Below are positions 8,077-16,649 of a stretch of DNA of 39,139 bases, piece by piece. Source of the DNA: Streptomyces sp. MZ04 (GTDB taxonomy: Bacteria; Actinomycetota; Actinomycetes; Streptomycetales; Streptomycetaceae); assembly GCF_004684775.1 (NCBI RefSeq), contig NZ_SRIC01000046.1:1-39139 (forward strand), given 5' to 3'. The position numbers and the translations under genes were made by a program. Numbering within the stretch: the first letter of the stretch is position 1; each line of letters begins with the position of its first letter. The notes below the pieces were generated by a model that worked only from the letters and a program-made list of their open reading frames with translations, ran no database searches and was not told where the DNA came from.

Positions 8077-8499
8077 CTACACGGCTGGGCAGGTACCGCC
8101 AATGGCGGAGAAGAGGGGTGGGAAACCCTTCTGCGTGGCCACCATGTTGAGGAGACTGACGAGGCCGGCGGCCGTTTGGCCCGCCTCGTCGACACCGGGA
8201 GCCATTATGGTCATCGACTGCCAGGGGCGGCCGTTGTAGCGGAAGCAGAACGGGATCGGGAACAACTGGACGCCGACGGCGGCCTCGACCGCGTTCGCCA
8301 GCGAGAGAGTCGCGACGGCGGTGTGGCCCGTCGTCAGGTTGTGCTCCTCCGCGGCAGTTATCCCGTCCTGCTCCGCCGCGAGTTCCTGGGCTACCTGAAT
8401 CCCGTCCTCCGGACACCAGGCACCCCAAGCCGGTGACAATTCAGCGGAATCCACGACGAGTTCGTCGAGCGTGGGCGTCAGGCCGGTATCCTCTCCCAT
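8077..8499 (-). CDS. Hypothetical protein, 140 aa
   Basis: ATG at 8499 preceded by AAAGGAG at a good distance, so the start is firm. The protein is acidic at the N-terminus (MGEDTGLTPTLDELVVDSAE). It has a central LSLANAVEAAVGVQLFPIPF segment and ends in GFPPLFSAIGGTCPAV. There is no signal peptide or clear membrane helix and no family I recognise. It is divergent from another unknown small gene (8744-9145) across 244 bases, so the two may share a control region. Lying among element debris, it is probably an accessory gene. Confidence 0.65.
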   Translation of the reverse strand: MGEDTGLTPTLDELVVDSAELSPAWGAWCPEDGIQVAQELAAEQDGITAAEEHNLTTGHTAVATLSLANAVEAAVGVQLFPIPFCFRYNGRPWQSMTIMAPGVDEAGQTAAGLVSLLNMVATQKGFPPLFSAIGGTCPAV

Positions 8500-8743
8500 G
8501 ACAGCTCTCCTTTGTGCGATAGGCCATCACCTGGCACTTCACGATACTTCCGTAGGTTCCGGACGCGTGCAAACGGGCACCGGGTTGCAGCCCTAAGGAG
8601 GCTGCGACACCCTTGAAGTGAGGCTGGTTGGCCCGGATCCCGCGCCGCCCGCGGGTAGCGCTTTCGCTCCCCTTTCTTCTCTTTCTGTCGCACCGCGCCG
8701 TGACCGACCAGTGTGTTCCAGCCTTCCGTGTGGAGATGACATC

Positions 8744-9145
8744 ATGGCCACAGTCTCGGTTAGCTCGCTGACGTTTAACGTGACCGTGCAACCGGTCACC
8801 GGCACCAATTCCACGGGTCTCGGGAGTTCCTTCAACGTCGGGAGCCTGGCACCAGTGACGGATACGCCGCTCGCCAGTCCCGGTGCGGCGCTCACCGTCG
8901 ATATCGAGGCCCAGAACACCAAAGGTGAGGCCAACACGCTGACGGCCACCGTGACCGACCCTTCCGGGAGTAACGGCTTCTTCGGGCAGGGCACGATCAC
9001 CTGGAACGAGGGGGATGAAGGCATCGCCTGGATCGAGTTCACCGGGTTCCCGACCCAGGCCGACCAGGTGACACCGACCGGCGAATGCGAGCTCTCCCTC
9101 CAGACCTCTGGCGCAGACATCTCCGTACGCCTGTTTACCGTGTAA
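8744..9145 (+). CDS. Hypothetical beta-rich protein, 133 aa
   Basis: The ATG at 8744 follows TGGAGATG 6-13 bases upstream. An in-frame extension to 8618 exists but has Pro/Arg-rich, non-coding-like sequence. The product is rich in Thr, Ser, Val and Gly with alternating polar/hydrophobic strands (SVSSLTFNVTVQPVTGTNST, ALTVDIEAQN, ANTLTATVTDPSG, GTITWNEGDEGIAWIEF, CELSLQTSGADISVRLFTV), suggesting a small beta-sandwich. No signal peptide is present, so it may act in the cytoplasm or leave by a non-classical route. Function unknown. Divergent partner at 8077-8499. Confidence 0.65.
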   Translation: MATVSVSSLTFNVTVQPVTGTNSTGLGSSFNVGSLAPVTDTPLASPGAALTVDIEAQNTKGEANTLTATVTDPSGSNGFFGQGTITWNEGDEGIAWIEFTGFPTQADQVTPTGECELSLQTSGADISVRLFTV

Positions 9146-9832
9146 CGGATGTCTTAGACAGGAGAAACGAGCTGGAGGCGGAACGAGGGTGCGGCGGCAC
9201 CGTCAGCCTCGCCGTTTCGGTTGAAATTGCCGTTGACCCTCTGTACAAGAATGTTGCGCAGTCCCTCTCCCAGGCCAGCTAGAAGCGTCAGAGAGCATGA
9301 TCCCGACGGCAGTGCCTAGTGTTCACTCGCGGCTGTCCTCACAGACCATCTCCCGCCTTACTGAAGCCGACCCCATACAGGGATCTAGCTGTCAGTAAGG
9401 CTGATGTTTGTCCCGCCGGTCATGGCCACGGTCGAAGCCAGGCGCGGAGCCTCTGCGCAAGGCTCCTTCCCCATGCCACAGCCGTGCCAGAACGAGCGGG
9501 GAGCCACGGGGAGCGGCAGGCGCCGACAGGACGTGAAACCCCATGTCCGCCAAAGTGTTCCTTCCGCAGTTCAGCCGCCAGGTCGCTCAACCTCGCTCCT
9601 ATAGCGGATGTCGGCGCTGCCGCCCTTGGCGCCGGGTCCCGGCACGGGTTCCCGGCAATCGCCGAGCTCGCCGACCCGCAGCCCGCCTATGCGAACCACT
9701 CCACAGGCACCAGGCCCAGCCAAAGCATGGAGGGAGCTCAGGCCCCTAGGAGTGATCACTAAGAAGGCTCTCCGCTCAAGTGTCGGAACATTTCGCGGCC
9801 CCCACCCCACGCCCGCAGGCAATAATCGAGAC
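9146..9832. other. 687-base gap without a supported gene
   Basis: Several open frames cross this stretch, as expected at high GC, but none has a ribosome site with a domain. One plus-strand frame to 9762 (…LNLAPIADVGAAALGAGSRH) has protein-like composition and no credible start. It is probably decayed accessory DNA. Confidence 0.4.
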
Positions 9833-10180
9833 ATGGCCTCACCGCCCAACTTCTCCGAGCTCCGCCGAGCCAAGTTCGCCCGGCGGCTACCCGCCGAGCT
9901 CGCGACACTCGACGGTCCCGCCCACGGGATCGTGAGCCTGCCGCTGCACCTGGCCTGGTCCGGGCTGACTGAGTTCGACCTCGACCAGCCGCGCCTGCGC
10001 ATGAGCTGCTACCGCATCGTCCTGGCCGAGGGCCTCCACGACGACCTGATCCAGTACCTCAACCAGGAGCTGCTCGTCAGCCTGTGGCCCACCCTGCGCA
10101 CCCTGATCAGCCGGGACCTGCGCGACGTCTGGGAATCCGCCTTCCCCGAGCTGGCCCCGAGCACCCAGGCTGTTGCGTGA
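9833..10180 (+). CDS. Small protein upstream of an AbiEii-like toxin; antitoxin position
   Basis: 115 aa from the ATG at 9833. No strong ribosome site; an ATAATC hexamer lies 6-11 bases upstream, so the message may be leaderless. The protein is basic at the start (FSELRRAKFARRLPAELATL) and helical later (YRIVLAEGLHDDLIQYLNQE, then LVSLWPTLRTLISRDLRDVW). Its stop overlaps the GTG of the nucleotidyltransferase gene (GTGA, 10177-10180), so the two are coupled. In AbiE-type systems the upstream gene encodes the antitoxin/regulator; this protein lacks an obvious winged helix, so the role is inferred from position only. Confidence 0.6.
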   Translation: MASPPNFSELRRAKFARRLPAELATLDGPAHGIVSLPLHLAWSGLTEFDLDQPRLRMSCYRIVLAEGLHDDLIQYLNQELLVSLWPTLRTLISRDLRDVWESAFPELAPSTQAVA

Positions 10181-10716
10181 ACCTGACCGAACTCCACCGC
10201 CGCCTGCTCACCGACGTACTCGCCGTGGGCACCCCCTACCCCCTCGCCCTCACCGGCGGCTACGCCGTCCGGGCCCACGGCCTGGTCGACCGCCTCAGCC
10301 AGGACCTCGATGTCGCCACCGAGAACCCTGAGGGGATGGAGAAGATCGCCGCCACGGTCCGAGCCGGGTTGGAGGAAAGGGGCTGGCGGGTGCGGGCGTT
10401 GGAGACGGATCCTCTCTCCGCACGACTCATCGTCACCGACCCGAACACCGGCGAAGAGTGCGAGGTCGACGTCCTCAAGGAAGCCCTCTGGCGTCCACCC
10501 GTGCAGACCGATTACGGCCTTGTCCTCTCCCTCGAAGACGTGGTCGGCACCAAAGTCCGAGCACTGTCCGACCGTGGCCTTGCCCGCGACCTCATCGACG
10601 TCCGCGCCGCGGCAGACCGCTGGAGCCACCCCGAGCTCGAGGAACTCGGCCGACGCCACGCCCGCGACACCTTCGGCATCAAAGGCCCTGGACCAATCAT
10701 GGTCCGGGGCCTTTGA
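10177..10716 (+). CDS. AbiEii-like nucleotidyltransferase, probably C-terminally truncated
   Basis: 179 aa from the GTG at 10177. ALTGGYAVRAHGL and RLSQDLDVAT form the GG-x-(A/Y) and S-x-DLD nucleotidyltransferase motifs of the AbiEii/AbiGii family. ECEVDVL may supply the third acidic residue and LEDVVGTKVRAL…LARDLIDVRA is the conserved helix. Members of this family block growth by modifying tRNA or related targets. After RHARDTFGIK the reading enters a large hairpin and stops (GPGPIMVRGL), while relatives as I recall them continue by several tens of residues. Loss of the tail may have inactivated it. It could be a remnant of a toxin-antitoxin or abortive-infection pair. Confidence 0.7.
   Translation: MNLTELHRRLLTDVLAVGTPYPLALTGGYAVRAHGLVDRLSQDLDVATENPEGMEKIAATVRAGLEERGWRVRALETDPLSARLIVTDPNTGEECEVDVLKEALWRPPVQTDYGLVLSLEDVVGTKVRALSDRGLARDLIDVRAAADRWSHPELEELGRRHARDTFGIKGPGPIMVRGL
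10681..10714 (+). terminator. Hairpin that ends the AbiEii-like gene
   Basis: AAAGGCCC (10681-10688) pairs with GGGCCTTT (10707-10714) and GGACC (10690-10694) with GGTCC (10701-10705), leaving one T·G step and a six-base loop. The stop codon follows immediately, so the last ten codons are the hairpin itself. No T-run follows, as is usual for Streptomyces terminators. Confidence 0.6.
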
Positions 10717-11252
10717 CATCTCCTTAACTGGCCCTTGCCACAAGGTCCGTCAGGAGCCCGCTCCGTCGCCCTCGCCGTCGGCTCGCCAGGGGTTGCGGTA
10801 GTCGCAGGCCACTGCCATCAATCCGCTTCCCACGAGTAGTTCGAGCACCCAGCGAGATCAACGCCGCTCGGGAACGCCCGGCGATGCGCGCAGTCGAGTC
10901 CTCGCTGCGTACCCCGGCGTTCGCGCAGCTCGTGCACCGTCGTGTACGGCGGCAGGTTCGCCTGCCCCCGGACCGAGCGAGATCGGCGGAGCGAAAATCC
11001 CTGAGTGTGCCTCCGGTGTTCGCTGTACGTTGTAGAGGCGCGCCGGAGGGACGGCGTCGCGCAGGCGGGCGACCGCGGCGCGGCATCGGCACTGCTACGA
11101 GGTCGAGGAAGGGCCAGAGGCTGTGATCACCGAAGCGCGCGTTCCCATTGCTGTGGTGCTTCGGGGCCCGGCGCATGTGCACCCCATGTGCACTGCGTCA
11201 GCGGGCCCGGTGAGTATCCCCGGCTCAGATCCCGTTTCGAGGTCTACCCACC
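10717..11252. other. 536-base gap with a possible decayed minus-strand gene
   Basis: No intact gene. On the minus strand, about 11110 to 10870, one frame reads AAVARLRDAVPPARLYNVQR then TPEAHSGIFAPPISLG. It is protein-like but starts after a stop with no start codon and drifts into unlikely sequence. I take it as a gene remnant at the border of the island. The right end must contain the hen1 promoter. Confidence 0.3.
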
Positions 11253-12752
11253 GTGTTCCTGACGATCAGTACCACCGGCACCCCTGAACGCCCCGCGACC
11301 GACCTCGGGTTTCTGCTGCACAAGCATCCCGACAACGCGCAGCGTTTCTCCACCTCGCACGGCACGGCGCATGTCCTCTACCCAGAGGCGACCGTCGAGC
11401 GCTGCACCGCGGCGCTGCTGCTCGAGGTGGACCCCGTGGCGCTCGTGCGCCGCGGCAAGGGCAAGGGGCGCGGCGGTGCGGCCGACGCGGCACTCGCGCA
11501 GTACGTCAACGACCGGCCGTACGCCGCGTCCTCGCTGCTCTCCGTCGCGATGAGCACGGTCTTCAAGAGCGCGCTGCGCGGGGTGTGCAACGCCCGTCCC
11601 GAACGGGCCGCGGCCCCCATGCCGTTGCGTATCGAGGTGCCCGCGCTGCCCGCGCGCGGCGGCGCCGATCTGGTGCACAAGCTGTTCGGGCCGCTGGGCT
11701 GGGACAGTGTGAGCGCCGAACCGGTCGCGCTCGACGAGCAGTTCCCCGAGTGGGGCGACTCGCGCTACGTACGCCTTGTCCTGGAGGGCGAGTTGCGGCT
11801 CGCCGACGCGCTGCGGCAGCTGTACGTACTGCTGCCGGTCCTCGACGACGCCAAGCACTACTGGGTCGCACCCGACGAGGTCGACAAGCTGCTGCGGGCG
11901 GGCGAGGGCTGGCTGGCCGAGCACCCCGAGCAGAAGCTGATCACCAGCCGTTATCTGTCGCGCCGCTGGGGTCTGACCCGGCAGGCGATGGAGGCCCTTG
12001 AGCTGGTGCGGCTCGCGGAGGCCGACGACAGCGAGGTCGAGGAGATCGACAACGCGGTCGACGAGACGACGGACACCGAGGAGAAGCCGGTGCCGCTCGC
12101 GGTCCAGCGGCGCACGGCGATCGTCGAGGCGCTGCGTGCCGCCGGGGCGGGTCGTGTGCTCGATCTCGGCTGCGGGCAGGGGCAGTTGGTGCATGAGCTC
12201 CTGAAGGACGTGCGGTTCACCGAGATCGTCGGCGTCGATGTCTCCGTGCGGGCGCTGACCATCGCCGCGCGCCGGCTGCGCATCGAGCGGATGGGCGAGC
12301 GCCAGGCGGACCGTGTGCAGCTGATGCAGGGCTCGCTCGCCTACACCGACAAGCGGCTCAAGGGGTACGACGCCGCCGTGCTGAGCGAGGTGATCGAGCA
12401 CCTCGACCTGCCTCGTCTCCCCGCCCTGGAGTACGCCGTGTTCGGCTCCGCCAGGCCGCGGACCGTGCTCGTGACCACGCCCAACGTCGAGTACAACGTC
12501 CGCTGGGAGACGCTCCCCGCCGGGCATGTGCGCCACGGCGACCACCGCTTCGAGTGGACGCGCGAGGAGTTCCGCGCCTGGGCGGACGAGGTCGCCGGAC
12601 GGCACGGCTACGACGTGGAGTTCGTCCCCGTCGGGCCCGACGACCCCGAGGTGGGGCCGCCCACGCAGATGGCCGTGTTCACGATGGTCGCCGACGACGG
12701 CAAGACGGACAACCACAACAAGCCGACCGCGAAGGAGGCGAAGGCCGCATGA
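11253..12752 (+). CDS. hen1: Bacterial Hen1: 3'-terminal RNA ribose 2'-O-methyltransferase
   Basis: 499 aa from the GTG at 11253 (MFLTISTTGTPERPATDLGF, the typical N-terminus). The first ~240 residues are the bacterial Hen1 N-terminal domain, which contacts the ligase part of Pnkp. The C-terminal half is a SAM methyltransferase: motif I VLDLGCGQGQLVHEL near 305, then the metal-binding set Glu379, Glu382, His383 (SEVIEH) and His431 (HGDH). These match the Mn-binding E-x-x-EH…H residues known for clostridial Hen1. It marks the 3' end of the 5' fragment of a cleaved RNA with a 2'-O-methyl group before ligation, so that the repaired RNA resists a second cut. The stop overlaps the pnkp start (ATGA, 12749-12752). 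Confidence 0.95.
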   Translation: MFLTISTTGTPERPATDLGFLLHKHPDNAQRFSTSHGTAHVLYPEATVERCTAALLLEVDPVALVRRGKGKGRGGAADAALAQYVNDRPYAASSLLSVAMSTVFKSALRGVCNARPERAAAPMPLRIEVPALPARGGADLVHKLFGPLGWDSVSAEPVALDEQFPEWGDSRYVRLVLEGELRLADALRQLYVLLPVLDDAKHYWVAPDEVDKLLRAGEGWLAEHPEQKLITSRYLSRRWGLTRQAMEALELVRLAEADDSEVEEIDNAVDETTDTEEKPVPLAVQRRTAIVEALRAAGAGRVLDLGCGQGQLVHELLKDVRFTEIVGVDVSVRALTIAARRLRIERMGERQADRVQLMQGSLAYTDKRLKGYDAAVLSEVIEHLDLPRLPALEYAVFGSARPRTVLVTTPNVEYNVRWETLPAGHVRHGDHRFEWTREEFRAWADEVAGRHGYDVEFVPVGPDDPEVGPPTQMAVFTMVADDGKTDNHNKPTAKEAKAA

Positions 12753-15316
12753 CCAGTACCGAAACCAGCACGGGTGCCACCAGCACGCGCACTCTCCCGG
12801 TGACCGACCTCTCCCTCGTGGTCCTCGTCGGCGCCACCGGATCGGGCAAGTCCACGTTCGCCCGGCAGCAGTTCAAGGCGACCGAGGTGATCTCCTCCGA
12901 CTTCTGCCGCGGGCTCGTCGCCGACGACGAGAACGACCAGAGCGCGAGCGGGGACGCCTTCGACGTGCTCCACTACATCGCCGGGAAGCGCCTCGCCGCC
13001 GGACGGCTCACTGTCGTCGACGCGACCAATGTGCAGGCCGAGAGCCGCAAGCAGCTCGTCCAGCTGGCCCGCCAGTACGACGTACTGCCCATCGCGATCG
13101 TCCTCGACCTGCCCGAGGACGTCTGCGCCGAGCGCAACGCCGCGCGCCCCGACCGGGCCGGCATGCCCCGCCACGTCATCTCGCGCCACCGCCGCGAACT
13201 GCGCCGCTCGCTGCGCGGTCTGGAGCGCGAGGGCTTCCGGAAGGTGCATGTGCTGCGCAGTGTGGCGGAGGTGGAGAGCGCCGAAGTCGTCCTGGAGAAG
13301 CGCTACAACGACCTCACCCACCTCACCGGTCCCTTCGACATCATCGGCGACATCCACGGCTGCCGCTCCGAGTTGGAGACCCTGCTCACCAAGCTGGGAT
13401 ACGTCGACGGAGCGCACCCCGATGGCCGCACGGCGGTCTTCGTCGGCGACCTCGTCGACCGCGGCCCCGACAGTCCGGGCGTGCTGCGCCGCGTCATGGC
13501 GATGGTCGCCGCCGGCAACGCCCTGTGCGTGCCCGGCAACCACGAGAACAAGCTCGGCCGCTACCTCAAGGGCCGGAACGTCCAGCACACCCACGGCCTC
13601 GCCGAGACCATCGAGCAGTTGGAGAAGGAGGACGCCAAGGACCCGGAATTCCGGGAGCGGGTACGGGAGTTCATCGACGGGCTCGTCAGCCACTACGTCC
13701 TCGACGGCGGGAAGCTCGTCGTCTGCCACGCCGGCCTGCCCGAGAAGTACCACGGCCGCACCTCGGGCCGGGTCCGCTCACACGCCCTGTACGGGGACAC
13801 CACGGGTGAGACCGACGAGTTCGGCCTGCCCGTGCGCTACCCGTGGGCCGAGGAGTACCGGGGCCGGGCGACGGTCGTCTACGGCCACACGCCCGTGCCG
13901 AACACCAGCTGGATCAACAACACCATCTGCCTGGACACCGGCGCCGTCTTCGGCGGCAGGATGACCGCGCTGCGCTGGCCCGAGCGTGAACTCGTCGACG
14001 TACCGGCCGAGCAGGTCTGGTACGAGCCCACCCGCCCCCTGGCCACCGAGGCACCCGGCGGCCACGAAGGGCGCCCGCTCGACCTCGCGGACGTCAGCGG
14101 CCGCCGGACCGTGGAGACCCGGCACTCCGGCCGCGTCGCCGTGCGCGAGGAGAACGCCGCGGCCGCCCTGGAGGTCATGAGCCGCTTCGCGGTGGACCCC
14201 CGGCTGCTCACCTACCTCCCGCCCACCATGGCCCCGACCGCGACCTCCCAGGTGGAGGGCTACCTGGAGCACCCGGCCGAGGCCTTCGCCCAGTACAAGG
14301 CGGACGGTGTCGCGAAGGTCGTGTGCGAGGAGAAGCACATGGGCTCGCGAGCGGTCGCCCTGGTCTGCCGCGACGCGGACGTGGCGCGCGAACGCTTCGG
14401 CGCCGAGGGCCCGACCGGCGCGCTCCACACCCGCACCGGACGCCCCTTCTTCGACGATGCGTCGGTGACCGAGGAGATCCTCGGCCGCCTGCGCGCCGCC
14501 GTCACCGAGGCCGGGCTCTGGGAGGAGCTCGACACCGACTGGCTGCTGCTCGACGCCGAGCTGATGCCCTGGTCCCTCAAGGCGTCCGGCCTGCTGCGCA
14601 AGCAGTACGCCGCCGTGGGCGCCGCGTCCCGCGCCGTCTTCCCCGGTGCCATCGCCGCCCTGGAGGCGACCGCGGCCCGCGGCATCGACGTCACGGACCT
14701 GCTCGCCAAGCAGCACGGACGGGCCACCGACGCGGCCGCGTTCACCGAGGCCTACCGCCGCTACTGCTGGCCCACGGACGGCCTGGACGGCGTACGCATC
14801 GCGCCGTTCCAGGTGCTCGCCGCCCAGGGCCGCTCCCTGGCGGCCGTGCCGCACGACGAGCAGCTGGCCTGGCTCGACCGGCTCGTCGAGCACGACCCGA
14901 CGGGCCTGCTCCAGACCACCCGCCGCCTCGTCGTCGACACCGGCGACGAGGCGTCCGTCCAGTCGGGCATCGACTGGTGGCTGGAGATGACCAGCCGCGG
15001 CGGCGAAGGCATGGTCGTCAAGCCGCTCCAGGCGCTCGTACGCGACGGGAAGGGCCGGCTTGCCCAGCCCGGCATCAAGGTGCGCGGCCGCGAGTACCTG
15101 CGGATCATCTACGGTCCCGAGTACACCCGCCCGGACAACCTCGACCGGCTGCGCCAGCGCTTCCTCAACCACAAGCGCTCGCTCGCCCTGCGCGAGTACG
15201 CCCTCGGCCTGGAGGCCCTGGACCGGCTCGCCGACGGGGAGCCGCTGTGGCGCGTCCACGAGGCGGTCTTCGCCGTCCTCGCCCTGGAGTCGGAGCCGGT
15301 CGACCCGAGGCTGTGA
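12749..15316 (+). CDS. pnkp: Pnkp: polynucleotide kinase-phosphatase-adenylyltransferase for RNA repair
   Basis: 855 aa from the ATG at 12749, with GAAGGAGG upstream inside hen1; the longer open frame is not coding. Three modules are visible. The 5' kinase has a P-loop GATGSGKST at 28-36. The 2',3'-phosphatase is of the metallophosphoesterase type: GDIHG 200-204, GDLVDRG from 233, GNHE 263-266, and later HAGLPEKYHG and YGHTPVP. The C-terminal adenylyltransferase/ligase has its nucleophilic lysine in EEKHMGSRAV (Lys529) and a late GGEGMVVKP motif. With Hen1 it heals and seals RNA, chiefly tRNA cut by ribotoxins such as anticodon nucleases. Length is normal and all key residues are present, so the system looks functional. 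Confidence 0.96.
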   Translation: MTSTETSTGATSTRTLPVTDLSLVVLVGATGSGKSTFARQQFKATEVISSDFCRGLVADDENDQSASGDAFDVLHYIAGKRLAAGRLTVVDATNVQAESRKQLVQLARQYDVLPIAIVLDLPEDVCAERNAARPDRAGMPRHVISRHRRELRRSLRGLEREGFRKVHVLRSVAEVESAEVVLEKRYNDLTHLTGPFDIIGDIHGCRSELETLLTKLGYVDGAHPDGRTAVFVGDLVDRGPDSPGVLRRVMAMVAAGNALCVPGNHENKLGRYLKGRNVQHTHGLAETIEQLEKEDAKDPEFRERVREFIDGLVSHYVLDGGKLVVCHAGLPEKYHGRTSGRVRSHALYGDTTGETDEFGLPVRYPWAEEYRGRATVVYGHTPVPNTSWINNTICLDTGAVFGGRMTALRWPERELVDVPAEQVWYEPTRPLATEAPGGHEGRPLDLADVSGRRTVETRHSGRVAVREENAAAALEVMSRFAVDPRLLTYLPPTMAPTATSQVEGYLEHPAEAFAQYKADGVAKVVCEEKHMGSRAVALVCRDADVARERFGAEGPTGALHTRTGRPFFDDASVTEEILGRLRAAVTEAGLWEELDTDWLLLDAELMPWSLKASGLLRKQYAAVGAASRAVFPGAIAALEATAARGIDVTDLLAKQHGRATDAAAFTEAYRRYCWPTDGLDGVRIAPFQVLAAQGRSLAAVPHDEQLAWLDRLVEHDPTGLLQTTRRLVVDTGDEASVQSGIDWWLEMTSRGGEGMVVKPLQALVRDGKGRLAQPGIKVRGREYLRIIYGPEYTRPDNLDRLRQRFLNHKRSLALREYALGLEALDRLADGEPLWRVHEAVFAVLALESEPVDPRL

Positions 15317-15334
15317 GGGTCCGCCCTTCAACGG

Positions 15335-15375
15335 CGCTGATGGCGGCGGCACTTATCGTGTCGCCGCCATCAGCG
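15335..15375 (+). terminator. Terminator hairpin after pnkp
   Basis: 18-pair inverted repeat: 15335-15352 with 15358-15375 (core GCTGATGGCGGCG / CGCCGCCATCAGC), one wobble pair, five-base loop. It lies 18 bases past the pnkp stop. Confidence 0.8.
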
Positions 15376-15431
15376 GCAACACAGCCTCGCCACGCCTGAA
15401 ACTGGCTCCGGCATCTGGGCAAGATGGCTGC

Positions 15432-16355
15432 ATGGACCTTCGAATCTTCACCGAACCGCAGCAGGGTGCGACCTACGAGACGCTGCTCCGCGTCGCCAAG
15501 GCCACCGAGGACCTCGGCTACAGCGCCTTCTTCCGCTCCGACCACTATCTCGTCATGGGCTCCTCCGACGGTCTGCCCGGCCCCACGGACGCCTGGATCA
15601 CGCTCGCCGGCCTGGCCCGTGAGACCCGGCGGATCCGCCTGGGCACGCTGATGACGGCGGGCACCTTCCGGCTGCCCGGCGTCCTCGCGATCCAGGTCGC
15701 GCAGGTCGACCAGATGTCGGGCGGCCGCATCGAACTGGGCCTCGGCTCGGGGTGGTACGAGGCGGAGCACACCGCCTACGGAATCCCCTTCCCGAAGGAG
15801 AAGTTCGGGCGCCTCGAGGAGCAGCTCGCCATTGTGACGGGTCTGTGGGAGACGCCGGTCGGCGAGCATTTCTCCTTCGACGGTACGTACTACCAACTCT
15901 CCGATTCCCCCGCCCTTCCCAAGCCCTCGCAGTCGAAGGTGCCCGTCCTCATCGGCGGCCACGGCGCCAAGCGGACGCCCGCCCTCGCGGCGCGGTACGC
16001 AACTGAGTTCAACATTCCCTTTGCCTCTCTGGCCGATACCGAGCAGCAGTTCAAGCGGGTGCGCGCCGCCGCCGACGAGCACGGCCGCAAGGCCGACGAC
16101 CTCACCTACTCCAACGCCCTGGTGGCCTGCGTCGGCAAGACGGACGCGGAGGTGAAGCGCCGCGCCGCCGCCATCGGCCGCGAGGTGGAGGACCTGAAGG
16201 CGAACGGGCTCGCCGGGTCTCCCGCCGAGGTCGTCGAGAAGATCAACGCCTACCGGGCCGTCGGCTCGCAGCGCATGTATCTGCAGATCCTGGACCTGGA
16301 CGACCTGGACCACCTGGAGCTGATCTCCTCGCAGGTCATGCCGCAGCTGGGCTGA
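15432..16355 (+). CDS. LLM-class F420-dependent oxidoreductase
   Basis: 307 aa from the ATG at 15432. There is no clear ribosome site; a CAAGAT hexamer 8-13 bases upstream would suit a leaderless transcript. It has the luciferase-like TIM-barrel pattern: MDLRIFTEPQQGATYETLLR, GYSAFFRSDHYLVMG, TRRIRLGTLM, VDQMSGGRIELGLGSGWYEAEH, a substrate/cofactor segment KVPVLIGGHGAKRTPALAAR, and a C-terminal SPAEVVEKINAYRAVGSQRM. SDHY in place of longer variants and the SGGRIELGLG(S/A)GW motif fit the F420-using branch common in Streptomyces. The substrate cannot be predicted. Confidence 0.9.
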   Translation: MDLRIFTEPQQGATYETLLRVAKATEDLGYSAFFRSDHYLVMGSSDGLPGPTDAWITLAGLARETRRIRLGTLMTAGTFRLPGVLAIQVAQVDQMSGGRIELGLGSGWYEAEHTAYGIPFPKEKFGRLEEQLAIVTGLWETPVGEHFSFDGTYYQLSDSPALPKPSQSKVPVLIGGHGAKRTPALAARYATEFNIPFASLADTEQQFKRVRAAADEHGRKADDLTYSNALVACVGKTDAEVKRRAAAIGREVEDLKANGLAGSPAEVVEKINAYRAVGSQRMYLQILDLDDLDHLELISSQVMPQLG

Positions 16356-16649
16356 GCGGACGGCGGCCACCGGTCGCCGGTCCCCGGGCGGGTCTGGACC
16401 GCACAGGCGCAGGCCCGCTCGAACGCCCGTCAACTCCACCGGCCCCGCCGGTCGTCCGGCGCCCCGGCCGGGTGAATATCCGTCAACCCGGAATCGGCCG
16501 CACGCCCTCCCCAGTGACCCGCCGCCGCACGTGATCGTTGGCTCGGGCGGAGCCGGACCGCCCGGCACCCGCGCCGGCGGCCCCTGTCGGCGCGTCGCCC
16601 GCACCAACTGCCCTTCCGCACCGGAGGGGCGAGGGCCGAGGAGGCCGTC

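Noticed and set aside
9319..9762. Candidate gene in the 9.1-9.8 kb gap
   Set aside because: No ribosome site, no family and mixed composition; kept only as possible decayed DNA.
10724..11182. Minus-strand frame of 152 codons before hen1
   Set aside because: The translation is Arg-rich and low in complexity, without a ribosome site; a different frame there looks more protein-like.
11244..12716. Minus-strand frame of 490 codons
   Set aside because: Shadow of hen1; low-complexity translation.
12554..12748. Upstream extension of the pnkp frame
   Set aside because: It lies wholly inside hen1. The ATG at 12749 has the ribosome site and starts the recognisable protein.
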